A stretch of DNA of 64,000 bases from Mediterranea massiliensis (GCA_015060695.1 SUYA01000002.1:1-64000), one strand, 5' to 3'. Numbered from the stretch's first letter, positions 36,584 to 45,143 are shown. The notes: generated by a model from the sequence alone, not told the origin. Program-made: numbers and translations.

Positions 36584-37673
36584 GGCGGATACTGATAAAA
36601 GTAGAAATAAGTTTTATGGGATACCAACAAGCCTCAGCCGGTGCCAACGAATGGAACTCATAACAGCGCCTCACCGACTGTGAGAATGTCCACCACTTAC
36701 CACTGAGCCACCCGTTAGGACGATTACGGCGGAAGCTGCCATAGAATCCGAAGTTGCCCGATGCCAAGATGTCTTGCAAGAGCCATTCCCCCTTTTCCCA
36801 ATCAGCTGCTTCCAACACAAATGGCAACTCCTCTTGGGGCAATCCTACGTGAGAAACAAGAATGCTTCCTACAACACGAGCCGCCCTCAGCAACCCCACT
36901 CCTTCCAACAAGCGGCACACTTCAGCTGCATCAATTTGCGCTTTCTGATGATGTAGCAAACAAGCCCAATCGCACAATTGGCGCAATCCGATGCCCCCAC
37001 TGATGAAATGCAAGGTCAAATGAACAAGTACAAAAACCACATCAAGTTCCAAGGGCAAAACCGGCACTTGATACCCCTCAATAGGCACAGTCCGATTTCC
37101 CGGTAAGCAGCCGTTCATATAACTCTTCAAGAAGCGGTTGGCCGATGGCGCAGCAAACTGTGTCAGCAACCGATGATTCTCTACGGTCACTCCGTGCAAA
37201 TGAATATGGGCGTGTTTACTGCTCTCCACATCCAATTCTCCCCCCATTGCAGCTATCAACTCATTCGCTCTCTCGTAATCCTCCTTGCCAATATAAATAT
37301 CAATGTCTCCACATTGCCGACGCAGTGGGTTAGCATAGTTTTGTGCCACTCCCTGTCCCTTCAACAGCAGAGGTGTCACCCCTTGTGCCATATAGAACGA
37401 AAAGATTTGCTGTATTTCCCTATTCAGCAAGTGATTATTCTCTTCCATCTGAAGCACAGCATTGCTCCATTGCAGGAAAAGAGGGCGTGGCGGCCGCAAC
37501 TCTGCCGGAAGCCTATTCATTCCGTCGTAGCAGATACCCATTACGGTTTGTTGCCGTGCCAAGTTCAGAATCTCATTCCACTCCACTGTCCCATCAAACA
37601 GTGTAGCATCTGCCTCCATACCCCATAACCCGGCCCTAATCAATTGCATCAATTGTCGGTGTACTCGTTCCAT
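36564..37673 (-). CDS. Nucleotidyltransferase-family protein (NTP_transf_5-like)
   Basis: 369 aa. LLLKGQGVAQNYANPLRRQ followed by CGDIDIYIG gives the polymerase-beta-type G-D-x-D site (Gly122, Asp123, Asp125), as in the uncharacterised nucleotidyltransferase family PF14907. Relatives are found in lasso-peptide and polysaccharide clusters. It faces the PqqD operon and overlaps its last gene tail to tail, and has its own -7 box at 37704-37711. Together with the kinase-like gene it suggests a peptide-tailoring pathway; the nucleotide and acceptor are unknown. Confidence 0.78.
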   Translation of the reverse strand: MERVHRQLMQLIRAGLWGMEADATLFDGTVEWNEILNLARQQTVMGICYDGMNRLPAELRPPRPLFLQWSNAVLQMEENNHLLNREIQQIFSFYMAQGVTPLLLKGQGVAQNYANPLRRQCGDIDIYIGKEDYERANELIAAMGGELDVESSKHAHIHLHGVTVENHRLLTQFAAPSANRFLKSYMNGCLPGNRTVPIEGYQVPVLPLELDVVFVLVHLTLHFISGGIGLRQLCDWACLLHHQKAQIDAAEVCRLLEGVGLLRAARVVGSILVSHVGLPQEELPFVLEAADWEKGEWLLQDILASGNFGFYGSFRRNRPNGWLSGKWWTFSQSVRRCYEFHSLAPAEACWYPIKLISTFISIRLNRWFS

Positions 37674-37703
37674 TTTTCCTATGTTCTATAGCCTATACAA
37701 ATG

Positions 37704-37711
37704 CAAAGATA
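37704..37711 (-). promoter_or_regulatory. -7 box of the nucleotidyltransferase gene
   Basis: CAAAGATA is a minus-strand TATCTTTG, 31 bp upstream of the start codon, within the 87-bp gap after the propeller gene. Confidence 0.55.
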
Positions 37712-37760
37712 GTGAAAATTGAAAGAATAAACAGATGCCCGGTTGTTTTTATGCTGAATC

Positions 37761-38879
37761 TCAAAAGCTCAATCCATAGAATGGTATGTTGTTTTCCTCG
37801 ATATGCTCGCCACCAATGTAGGGGAAATATACGCTGTTCTTACCAAACAATATAGTAAACGAAGAAATATTTTTCTCGTCCGGCATGTCATATTCAGCCA
37901 TTTTCTCAAAATCATCAGAAAGGCGGGTAACAGAAAATCCCTTCCCTGCCAAGCCGGGATTTACCATAGGTTTCTGCTGAATACGCCAATAGGTATTACT
38001 GGTTGCATCATAGCGCAACGGCATGAAGTAGCCGCCTGCCAGTCCGTGGTCTTGCTTGTTTTTACAACGATAATAGCCATCCGTATATTGGGTTTCTATC
38101 GAAAATGTTTGGGTAGTCTTCTTCTTGCGGTCGTACACATAGACATCAGACGATGCCGGGAAATTCCAAATAACCTTCTCGCCATGTGGCAATGCCTGTA
38201 TCTCGCCCAAGCAACCCAACCACTCCTCTTGCTTCATCTGCTGAGGATAATTCACCTCTACCTCATCTACCACCTGCCAATCCTTGCACGACAAAACCAG
38301 AATCCGTGCCGGATATTGACCGTTTTCCTTTTGGTTCTTATACATTGGCAGAGTCACCAATCCCTCTTTTGCATCAAAGCCCAAAATTTGGTAAAAACTA
38401 AAAATAATGAGTTTTTCCGGATAATGCGCACTAAATCCCGGATGCTTGCTCAGATAGTCTGACAACGACCATGAAGAGAGCAAGTTACCCTGTTTATCCA
38501 CCTTACTGAATCCGTTCGAAGTCTTCAACACAAATGCATTGTCGTAATAAAACACGCCACTAATGCCATTGACTCCATTCGGCCCCTCTTTTTCCAATGC
38601 AATTTGTCGGAATGGTTGTTTCCCTTGCAAATCTATCAAGTCGATGGCATACAAAGGGTCACTAAATGCCACCATGCAATTCGTCCCGTCTATCTGTGCT
38701 GAAATGGGACGGCAATAGCTGTTTTCATACACCTGAATACACTCTTCGGGCACAGTTACCGAGAATAATTCTATTCTCTCCACCTCATTTTCCTCTACTT
38801 GCTTTCCGTTACTTCCCCCGCCACACGACGAGCAACACATGCCGATGCAAACGACCCATACCATTACTTTTGTTTTCAT
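37761..38879 (-). CDS. 6-bladed beta-propeller lipoprotein
   Basis: 372 aa. The start MKTKVMVWVVCIGMCCSSC leads to a lipobox, so a surface or periplasmic lipoprotein. The rest has repeated blades, such as YAIDLIDLQGKQPFRQIALE, VFYYDNAFVLKTSNGFSKVD and EVIWNFP-type turns, as in the Bacteroidetes 6-bladed beta-propeller family. Such proteins are abundant in gut Bacteroides and often lie near small secreted peptides or thioredoxin-like lipoproteins; function is unknown. It lies upstream of the nucleotidyltransferase gene on the same strand. A fragment of a second copy lies at 39005-39190. Confidence 0.83.
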   Translation of the reverse strand: MKTKVMVWVVCIGMCCSSCGGGSNGKQVEENEVERIELFSVTVPEECIQVYENSYCRPISAQIDGTNCMVAFSDPLYAIDLIDLQGKQPFRQIALEKEGPNGVNGISGVFYYDNAFVLKTSNGFSKVDKQGNLLSSWSLSDYLSKHPGFSAHYPEKLIIFSFYQILGFDAKEGLVTLPMYKNQKENGQYPARILVLSCKDWQVVDEVEVNYPQQMKQEEWLGCLGEIQALPHGEKVIWNFPASSDVYVYDRKKKTTQTFSIETQYTDGYYRCKNKQDHGLAGGYFMPLRYDATSNTYWRIQQKPMVNPGLAGKGFSVTRLSDDFEKMAEYDMPDEKNISSFTILFGKNSVYFPYIGGEHIEENNIPFYGLSF

Positions 38880-39004
38880 ATCATCAATCTTTTTGTTGAC
38901 AAAATCCGTTTATGTTTTTAATTCAATTGTAAAATTAAGTAATTTATCTGAATTGTCAAATAAATTGAGCGTTAAAAGTTTACTTCGAACCCTCTTTCCC
39001 AAAT

Positions 39005-39190
39005 ACAATTTACCCCGTCTATCTGTGCTGAAATGGGACGGCAATAGCTGTTTTCATACACCTGAATACACTCTTCGGGCACAGTTACCGAGAGTAGTTC
39101 TATCCTCTCTACCCCATTTTCCTCTCCTTGCTTTCCGTTGCTTTGTTTCCCTCCGCCACACGACGAGCAACATATGACGATGCAAACGTG
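39005..39190 (-). pseudogene. Duplicated 5' fragment of the beta-propeller gene
   Basis: The minus strand encodes VERIELLSVTVPEECIQVYE and SYCRPISAQIDG, almost identical to residues 34-70 of the adjacent intact propeller, preceded by a lipobox-like CCSSCGGG. Similarity begins near 39190, without an intact start codon or complete signal peptide, and breaks off at 39005, after which the frame ends with an unrelated IWERGFEVNF. It looks like a partial tandem duplication. Confidence 0.75.
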
Positions 39191-39490
39191 GCAACTATTT
39201 GCATCTCTTTCCCCCAACCGGCCTCGCCATCTGCCGTGGGCTGCATCAGTCCGATTTAAGCCCCCTTCATCGCTTCTTGGCCGCTTCTCGTGCGCACGTT
39301 GTTCGGTCGTTCTTCGGTCGTTGTTCGGTGTTTGTTCGCTCTCTATAGGACCGAAGAAACACCGAACAACGACCGAAGCGGAACCGAACGAGAAGCGAAC
39401 CAAGTACGACCGAGAAGCGAAGCGGGTACCCGATTGCCCCTTGAGGTTAGCGTGGCCTTTGCCTTCCTCGCGGGACGTGCAAATATATAG
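39191..39490. repeat. G/C-rich intergenic island with a 22-bp perfect hairpin and 11-bp periodicity
   Basis: Arms 39312-39333 and 39357-39378 are perfectly complementary over 22 bp with a 23-nt loop. Around them TTCGGTCGTT-type units recur every 11 bp (39302, 39313, 39324, 39335) and ACCGAA units recur every 11 bp on the other side (39350, 39361, 39372, 39383). Base composition is clearly richer in G+C than the flanks, and no convincing coding frame is present. Confidence 0.75.
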
Positions 39491-39699
39491 CACCACCCTT
39501 CGGCTTTAGCTATCTGAAAAGCGAACTTTTTCAAAATTAACAGTTGATAACAGCGTAACAAGCTGATTGTAGGATAATTGAAAAATGAAAAAAAATAATT
39601 TTCCCCTGTTTGTCTAGTTTTAAGAAAAACGGTTCGATTGTTTTACAAATTACACACTTTCAATTGATGTTTATGTAAAGAATATGTATAGTATTCTTT

Positions 39700-39960
39700 T
39701 TTTATTCCTCCCCTATCCATTAGCTAACGCTCAAAACCTCTTATACTTTTTTCATTAAAGTATAGTGAGGAGGGGGACCGCTTTGCGGTGGAGGAGTTCG
39801 AATACACATTGCTTGTGTTTTCAACTCCCTCCCCCCTGCGGGGTACTCCCTCTATGAACAGAGGGAGAGTTTTAATTCCTTTCTTATTCCTCCTCTATTC
39901 ATTAATATGCAATAATCAAAGCTGTTTTGAGCGAAGCTAATAAACAGAGGGGAAACTAAT
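39700..39960. repeat. MITE-like or REP-like intergenic element
   Basis: TATTAGCTAACGCTCAAAAC-like DNA near 39717-39738 recurs inverted as GTTTTGAGCGAAGCTAATAA near 39933-39952. Between them are small hairpins: CCGCTTTGCGG (39779-39789) and CTCCCTCT/AGAGGGAG (39847-39868). No gene lies between 39191 and 40194; the remainder, 39491-39699 and 39961-40156, is plain A/T-rich DNA. Confidence 0.55.
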
Positions 39961-40156
39961 TAGTCTTGAAAACACTTCGAAGAAAGGCATTTTTCATACA
40001 CCATATTATACAATTATAGCTTTTTAACAGATGTACTTTTATTTTACAATCAGCCCTATTTTCTTATTTTCTCTATTCACCGGCTGATAGAGACTAAAAA
40101 GAGTAGCCTGAAAGAATAAAATAGCAGTAAGAGAATGGAAGTTCGAAGAAAAAGGC

Positions 40157-40164
40157 TAACTTTG
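40157..40164 (+). promoter_or_regulatory. -7 box of the M64 peptidase gene
   Basis: TAACTTTG fits TAnnTTTG and supports the ATG at 40195 instead of the ATG at 40135. Confidence 0.55.
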
Positions 40165-40194
40165 TACGCCAAACAAAATTATCAGACAAACAAT

Positions 40195-41535
40195 ATGAAA
40201 AGAGTATTATCAGTATGGGCATTAATGACCCTGTTGGGGATAACTGCCTTGAATGCACAAGTGAAGTTTGAAGACTATTTCCTTGAAAAGACCATGCGGT
40301 TCGACTTCTATCATGCAGGCGATGCTAAAAATGAGTTGTATTTCTTTGACGAAGTGATAGAAGAGCCTTATTGGGCAGGGTCGAAAAACTATTTGGTAGA
40401 TAATCGCGGCATGGGAAATCAGGTGTTCAAAGTGGTGGACAAGGCCAGCGGAAAGGTAATTTACCAACGTGGCTACAGCACCCTGTTCAGCGAATGGATG
40501 AGTACACCGGAGGCAAAAATCACCCCAAAGGCCATGCCCGAAGGAGTAACATTTCCGTACCCAAAGAACGATGTTATTGTAGAGATTTACACTCGCGAGA
40601 ACCCTACCGGAAAGTTGCATAAAAAATTCAGCTATGAGATAGATGTAGATAGCTACTTTATACGAAAATCAAGACCTTCGCTCAGCACTTTCGACGTACA
40701 CTACACCGGCAATCCGGCACAACGGGTAGATATTGTGCTGATTTCAGAAGGATATACCGAAGCGGAAAAAGAGGCATACGTGAAGGCTTGCCAACAATTT
40801 GCCGAAGACCTATTGAGTTATCACCCCTACACCGAGAACAAGAATAAGTTTAACATACGCGCAGTATGGGCACCCAGCCAAGAATCAGGTGTATCTATTC
40901 CCGGAGAACACCTGTGGCGCAACACTGCCCTGAATGCCCACTACTACACCTTCGACTCGGAACGCTACCAGATGATTGAAGATTACCAAAGCATATTGGA
41001 CAAGGCGGCCAACGTGCCTTATGAGATTATTTACATCCTTACCAACTCGCAAAAATATGGCGGTGGCGGCATCTACAACTTCTACGGAATCAGTGCAGCC
41101 AACATACCGGGTCCTTCTACCCGCAAGACTTATAGCCATGAATTTGGACATCTGTTTGTAGGATTGGCCGACGAATACGTAGGAGGCACAGAGATGAGCG
41201 ACCTCTATTTTAAAAACGTTGAGCCTTGGGAACCCAACATCACCACCTTGGCCGACTTTGACAGCAAGGAATGGAAAAGCATGATGGGTAATGCACCTAT
41301 ACCTACCCCGGTAAAGGAAAGCAACTGGGAGTTGAATCCCCAGAATCCGGCATCGGCCAATTATAATCCGGAAAAACCATGGAAACTGGGTGTATATGAA
41401 GGAGGAGGATATTTGGAAAAAGGAGTATATCGCCCTTGGCCCAACTGCATGATGAACTGGTTCCACCGGATAGACGTTTATTGTCCGGTATGTGTTCGTG
41501 AAATACAAAAGACCATCGACCTATATACCAAATAA
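40195..41535 (+). CDS. M64-family (IgA peptidase-type) metallopeptidase, secreted
   Basis: 446 aa with a signal peptide (MKRVLSVWALMTLLGITALNAQ). Residues 24-150 form a beta-rich N-terminal domain, then the catalytic domain begins with DIVLISEGYTEAE. The zinc site is HEFGHLFVGLADE with His315, Glu316 and His319; the downstream Asp is a likely third ligand. The C-terminal NCMMNWF and VYCPVCVREIQK segment is also typical. The family is named for a Clostridium ramosum IgA protease; many gut Bacteroides carry homologues whose substrates are unknown. Confidence 0.9.
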   Translation: MKRVLSVWALMTLLGITALNAQVKFEDYFLEKTMRFDFYHAGDAKNELYFFDEVIEEPYWAGSKNYLVDNRGMGNQVFKVVDKASGKVIYQRGYSTLFSEWMSTPEAKITPKAMPEGVTFPYPKNDVIVEIYTRENPTGKLHKKFSYEIDVDSYFIRKSRPSLSTFDVHYTGNPAQRVDIVLISEGYTEAEKEAYVKACQQFAEDLLSYHPYTENKNKFNIRAVWAPSQESGVSIPGEHLWRNTALNAHYYTFDSERYQMIEDYQSILDKAANVPYEIIYILTNSQKYGGGGIYNFYGISAANIPGPSTRKTYSHEFGHLFVGLADEYVGGTEMSDLYFKNVEPWEPNITTLADFDSKEWKSMMGNAPIPTPVKESNWELNPQNPASANYNPEKPWKLGVYEGGGYLEKGVYRPWPNCMMNWFHRIDVYCPVCVREIQKTIDLYTK

Positions 41536-41564
41536 CTTTTGCCAAAAAAAGAAATAACTCTGAT

Positions 41565-41611
41565 AAAAAGCCACCTTTCCAACCATTAAAGCAACGGAAA
41601 GGTGGCTTTTT
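41565..41611 (+). terminator. Terminator of the M64 peptidase gene
   Basis: AAAAAGCCACCTTTCC (41565-41580) and GGAAAGGTGGCTTTTT (41596-41611) form a perfect 16-bp stem. Confidence 0.9.
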
Positions 41612-41655
41612 CAAAAATAAATATTTCATTTTGTTATTATTTCAAATTATATCAT

Positions 41656-41663
41656 TACTTTTG
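41656..41663 (+). promoter_or_regulatory. -7 box of the beta-eliminating lyase gene
   Basis: TACTTTTG, with a TTTG at 41630-41633, 22 bp upstream. Confidence 0.6.
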
Positions 41664-41703
41664 CCGCTCGAAAATCAAAAAAAATACATTAATTTAATAT
41701 ACT

Positions 41704-43152
41704 ATGAGCAAAGTTAAATTCTACAAAGGCGGCGATTTGCCTTTGGAACTACACAAAGTGAGAGTCGTACAAAAGCTACACCTTGTACCCATTGAACGTC
41801 GTTTGGATGCCATCAAAGAGGCAGGTTTCAACACCTTCCGTCTGAGCACAAAAGACGTATTCTTAGATATGTTGACAGATAGTGGTACCAATGCCATGAG
41901 CGACAACCAATTGGCAGCCATGATGCATGCCGATGATGCTTATGCGGGTTCACAATCGTTTGAACGTTTGCAAAAAGCCGTTGAAGATGTATTGGGCAAG
42001 AAGTATTTGTTGCCGGTACACCAAGGACGCGCTGCCGAAAATGTGATAGCACGAACCTTCATCAAACCGGGAAACATCATTCCGATGAACTACCACTTCA
42101 CTACTACATTGGCTCACATCCAAGAATGTGGCGGTAAAGTAGTAGAGTTGCTTTACGACCATGCATTCGAATTGAAATCGGATCATCCGTTCAAGGGTAA
42201 CATGAACATCGAGAAGTTGGAAGAATTTATACAAGAAACCGGCGTAGAAAATATTCCATTCATCCGTATGGAAGCCTCTACCAACTTGATTGGCGGACAA
42301 CCCTTCTCATTGGCTAACTTGATGGACGTGCGCCGCATTGCCGACAAGTACAACATTATGTTGGTACTCGACGCATCGCTGATTGGCGAAAATGCTTACC
42401 TCATCAAGCAACGCGAAGATAAATGGAAAGAAAACAGCATGGGCGACATCTTGAAGATGATGACCGGACTGGCCGATTTGGTTTACTTCTCGGCACGCAA
42501 GCTAAGTTCTTCGCGCGGTGGTGGTATCTGTACTAACCAACGTTCGCTTTATGCCAAGATGGAAGCCATGATTCCGTTGTTCGAAGGCTTCTTGACTTAT
42601 GGTGGTATCTCGGTACGTGAAATTGAGGCCATGGCTGTAGGTTTGTATGAAACATTGGACGAAAGCATGATTTGCCAAAGCCCCAACTTCATCAAATATC
42701 TGGTAACAGAACTTGAAAAACGTGGTGTACCCATGGTGACTCCTCCGGGTGTACTCGGTGCTCACGTTAACGCCATGAAATTCTGTGAACATATTCCACA
42801 AGAAGAATACCCTGCCGGTGCATTGGCTGCAGCCCTTTACCTCATCTCCGGTATTCGTGGCATGGAGCGTGGTACCGTATCCAGTGTACGCGACGAAAAC
42901 GGTAAGGAAATCTTAGCAGACGTAGAATTGCTGCGTTTGGCTGTTCCCCGTCGTGTATTCACCTTGTCACAAGTAAGCTATGTAGTCGATCGTCTGCACT
43001 GGCTGTACGACAACCGTCACTTGATTGGTGGTTTGAAGTTTGTTTACGAACCTCCTGTATTGCGATTCTTCATGGGTGGTTTAGAGCCTACAACCGATTG
43101 GCCGGCTCGACTGCTTGAAAAATTCCGTCAAGATTTCGGCGACAGCTTATAA
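41704..43152 (+). CDS. Tyrosine phenol-lyase/tryptophanase-family PLP enzyme, divergent
   Basis: 482 aa, fold type I PLP enzyme. PLP Lys266 lies in FSARKLSSS, the PLP-nitrogen Asp is Asp223, HQGRAAEN is the phosphate-binding loop, and Arg411 matches the carboxylate-binding Arg of the family. Two positions look like tyrosine phenol-lyase rather than tryptophanase: Thr133 in FTTT and Arg389 in MERG (tryptophanase has Ile here). The Arg found after the PLP Asp in both known enzymes is Leu226, and the Lys before the PLP Lys is Arg. It likely cleaves a beta-substituted amino acid to pyruvate and ammonia; the substrate is uncertain. Confidence 0.8.
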   Translation: MSKVKFYKGGDLPLELHKVRVVQKLHLVPIERRLDAIKEAGFNTFRLSTKDVFLDMLTDSGTNAMSDNQLAAMMHADDAYAGSQSFERLQKAVEDVLGKKYLLPVHQGRAAENVIARTFIKPGNIIPMNYHFTTTLAHIQECGGKVVELLYDHAFELKSDHPFKGNMNIEKLEEFIQETGVENIPFIRMEASTNLIGGQPFSLANLMDVRRIADKYNIMLVLDASLIGENAYLIKQREDKWKENSMGDILKMMTGLADLVYFSARKLSSSRGGGICTNQRSLYAKMEAMIPLFEGFLTYGGISVREIEAMAVGLYETLDESMICQSPNFIKYLVTELEKRGVPMVTPPGVLGAHVNAMKFCEHIPQEEYPAGALAAALYLISGIRGMERGTVSSVRDENGKEILADVELLRLAVPRRVFTLSQVSYVVDRLHWLYDNRHLIGGLKFVYEPPVLRFFMGGLEPTTDWPARLLEKFRQDFGDSL

Positions 43153-43184
43153 TCAGCAGAACGGTTATAAACTAACAAAGAATA

Positions 43185-43220
43185 AAATGGCAGATGTTTT
43201 CGTCTGCCATTTCTTTTTTT
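43185..43220 (+). terminator. Terminator of the beta-eliminating lyase gene
   Basis: AAATGGCAGA (43185-43194) and TCTGCCATTT (43203-43212) form a stem followed by a T run. Confidence 0.85.
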
Positions 43221-43221
43221 A

Positions 43222-43229
43222 TACCTTTG
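43222..43229 (+). promoter_or_regulatory. -7 box of miaA
   Basis: TACCTTTG, immediately after the T run of the upstream terminator and 22 bp before the miaA ATG. Confidence 0.65.
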
Positions 43230-43251
43230 TGCAATCAACAAAACTTGTACC

Positions 43252-44175
43252 ATGTCACACTATGATTTAATAGCCATCTTAGGACCTACCGCTTCCGGCA
43301 AAACACCGTTTGCCGCCGCACTGGCTTCACAATTGGGAACAGAAATCATCAGTGCCGATTCACGGCAGATTTATCGCCAAATGGATTTGGGCACAGGCAA
43401 GGATTTGGCAGATTATACCGTCAACGAGCAGAGAATACCCTATCATTTGATTGACATTGCCGAACCGGGATATAAATACAACGTCTTTGAATATCAGCGC
43501 GACTTTTTGACAGCTTACGAAGAGATTAAGCAAAAAGGATGTCTGCCCATTGTATGTGGTGGAACGGGCATGTATCTGGAGTCTGTATTAAAAGGCTACC
43601 GACTACTGCCGGTACCCGAAAATCCGACTTTACGACAAGAATTGGGCAACAAATCATTGGAAGAATTGACGGCCATATTACAAACTTACAAGACGCTACA
43701 CAACACAACCGATGTAGATACTGCCAAGCGAGCCATTCGTGCCATTGAAATCGAAGAGTACTATGCCCACACACCGGTAGCCGAGCGTACTTTCCCTAAA
43801 CTGAACAGCCTCATTATAGGGATTAACATTGACCGAGAACTAAGAAGAGCCAAAATAACCCGACGGCTACATCAGCGTTTGAATGAAGGAATGGTGGAAG
43901 AGGTGCGCAATCTGTTGCATCAAGGCATAGCCCCCGATGACTTGATTTACTATGGATTAGAATACAAATTCTTGACTTTATACATCATCGGAGAATTGAG
44001 TTACGAGGAAATGTTTACACAATTGGAAACCGCCATCCACCAGTTTGCCAAACGGCAAATGACATGGTTCAGGGGCATGGAACGCCGCGGATTTACCATT
44101 CATTGGATAGATGCCCAACTTCCTATCGAAGAAAAGATAGCTTTCGTGACCCATTTATTAAAAGAAAATCGTTAA
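43252..44175 (+). CDS. miaA: tRNA dimethylallyltransferase
   Basis: 307 aa. P-loop GPTASGKT at 10-17, ISADSRQIYRQMDLGTGK as the substrate-binding segment, PIVCGGTGMYLESVL in the centre and FAKRQMTWFR near the end are diagnostic of MiaA. It adds a dimethylallyl group to A37 of tRNAs reading UNN codons. Bacteroidales often carry two MiaA-type proteins, so this may be one of a pair. Confidence 0.92.
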   Translation: MSHYDLIAILGPTASGKTPFAAALASQLGTEIISADSRQIYRQMDLGTGKDLADYTVNEQRIPYHLIDIAEPGYKYNVFEYQRDFLTAYEEIKQKGCLPIVCGGTGMYLESVLKGYRLLPVPENPTLRQELGNKSLEELTAILQTYKTLHNTTDVDTAKRAIRAIEIEEYYAHTPVAERTFPKLNSLIIGINIDRELRRAKITRRLHQRLNEGMVEEVRNLLHQGIAPDDLIYYGLEYKFLTLYIIGELSYEEMFTQLETAIHQFAKRQMTWFRGMERRGFTIHWIDAQLPIEEKIAFVTHLLKENR

Positions 44176-44180
44176 CTTTG
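44173..44180 (+). promoter_or_regulatory. -7 box overlapping the miaA stop codon
   Basis: TAACTTTG begins with the TAA stop of miaA and lies 40 bp before the next gene. Confidence 0.5.
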
Positions 44181-44219
44181 TAGGTCGATACAAATAACCG
44201 AAAAAGAATTATACAATCA

Positions 44220-45143
44220 ATGAGCGTTGCACCCAACAAATGGGGGGTAATTTACAACCCCAAAGCCGGTACCAGAAGGGTACAGAAACGGTGGAAAAAG
44301 ATAAAAGAGTATATGGACGAAAAGGGCGTCAGCTACGACTATGTACAATCTGAAGGGTTCGGTTCGGTAGAACGTTTGGCCGGTATATTGGCCAACAACG
44401 GTTACAGAACCATTGTCATTGTGGGTGGCGATGGCGCACTGAATGATGCCATCAATGGCATTATGCTGAGCCAAGCTGAAGAGAAAGAGAATATAGCCAT
44501 CGGCCTTATCCCCAATGGAATAGGTAATGACTTTGCCCGTTACTGGGACATCAGCTCGGACTACAAGGAGGCTGTTGATACCCTTATAGCCAATCGCCGA
44601 CGCCGCATTGATGTGGGTACCTGCTACTATTATGACGGGGAAAAACACAAGACCCGCTACTTCCTGAATGCTATAAATATAGGTTTAGGGGCAAGAATCG
44701 TGAAAATTACCGACCAATGCAAACGCTTTTGGGGGGTTAAATTTCTCTCTTATCTCATGGCACTTATCTCATTGATATTTGAGCGCAAACTTTACAGAAT
44801 GCACCTAAAGATTAATGGTGAACACATCAGAGACCGCATTATGACGGTTTGCATAGGCAATGCTTGGGGATATGGACAGGCTCCCAGTGCAGTACCTTAT
44901 AACGGATGGTTGGATGTTTCGGTCATCTACCGCCCGGAATTGTTACAGCTTTGGTCCGGACTATGGCTATTGGTCAGAGGCAGAATTTTAAACCATAAAC
45001 AAGTTAAACCTTATCGGACACAGCACGTTAAAGTATTAAGAGCCAAGAATGCATCTGTTGACCTTGACGGACGAATTCTTGATAGGCATTTTCCGTTAGA
45101 AATAAAGATATTACATGAGGCTATCAGCATGATTATTCCATAA
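44220..45143 (+). CDS. Diacylglycerol kinase-family lipid kinase
   Basis: 307 aa. The N-terminal catalytic domain starts WGVIYNPKAGTRR and has the nucleotide-binding GGDG at 69-72 followed by LNDAING; IGLIPNGIGNDFARYW is the second family motif. The C-terminal beta-sandwich domain ends DLDGRILDRHFPLEIKIL, matching the YegS/DgkB group. Such soluble kinases phosphorylate diacylglycerol, sphingoid bases or related lipids; since Bacteroides makes sphingolipids, a sphingoid substrate is possible but not shown. Confidence 0.87.
   Translation: MSVAPNKWGVIYNPKAGTRRVQKRWKKIKEYMDEKGVSYDYVQSEGFGSVERLAGILANNGYRTIVIVGGDGALNDAINGIMLSQAEEKENIAIGLIPNGIGNDFARYWDISSDYKEAVDTLIANRRRRIDVGTCYYYDGEKHKTRYFLNAINIGLGARIVKITDQCKRFWGVKFLSYLMALISLIFERKLYRMHLKINGEHIRDRIMTVCIGNAWGYGQAPSAVPYNGWLDVSVIYRPELLQLWSGLWLLVRGRILNHKQVKPYRTQHVKVLRAKNASVDLDGRILDRHFPLEIKILHEAISMIIP

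Noticed and set aside
36761..37628. Plus-strand frames opposite the nucleotidyltransferase gene
   Set aside because: Shadows of the minus-strand gene; no family pattern, promoter or ribosome-binding site.
33364..37673. Complete lasso-peptide cluster
   Set aside because: No B2 transglutaminase-like protease, no asparagine-synthetase-like cyclase and no precursor gene were found in the window.
39191..39490. Retron or other reverse-transcriptase-linked RNA
   Set aside because: A long hairpin exists but no reverse-transcriptase gene is near.
38972..39496. 174-aa minus-strand protein across the G/C-rich island
   Set aside because: The N-terminal two thirds is a translation of repeats without family pattern; only the propeller fragment at 39005-39190 is meaningful.
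40135..40194. ATG at 40135 as start of the M64 peptidase
   Set aside because: The -7 box at 40157-40164 lies downstream of it, and the signal peptide begins at 40195.
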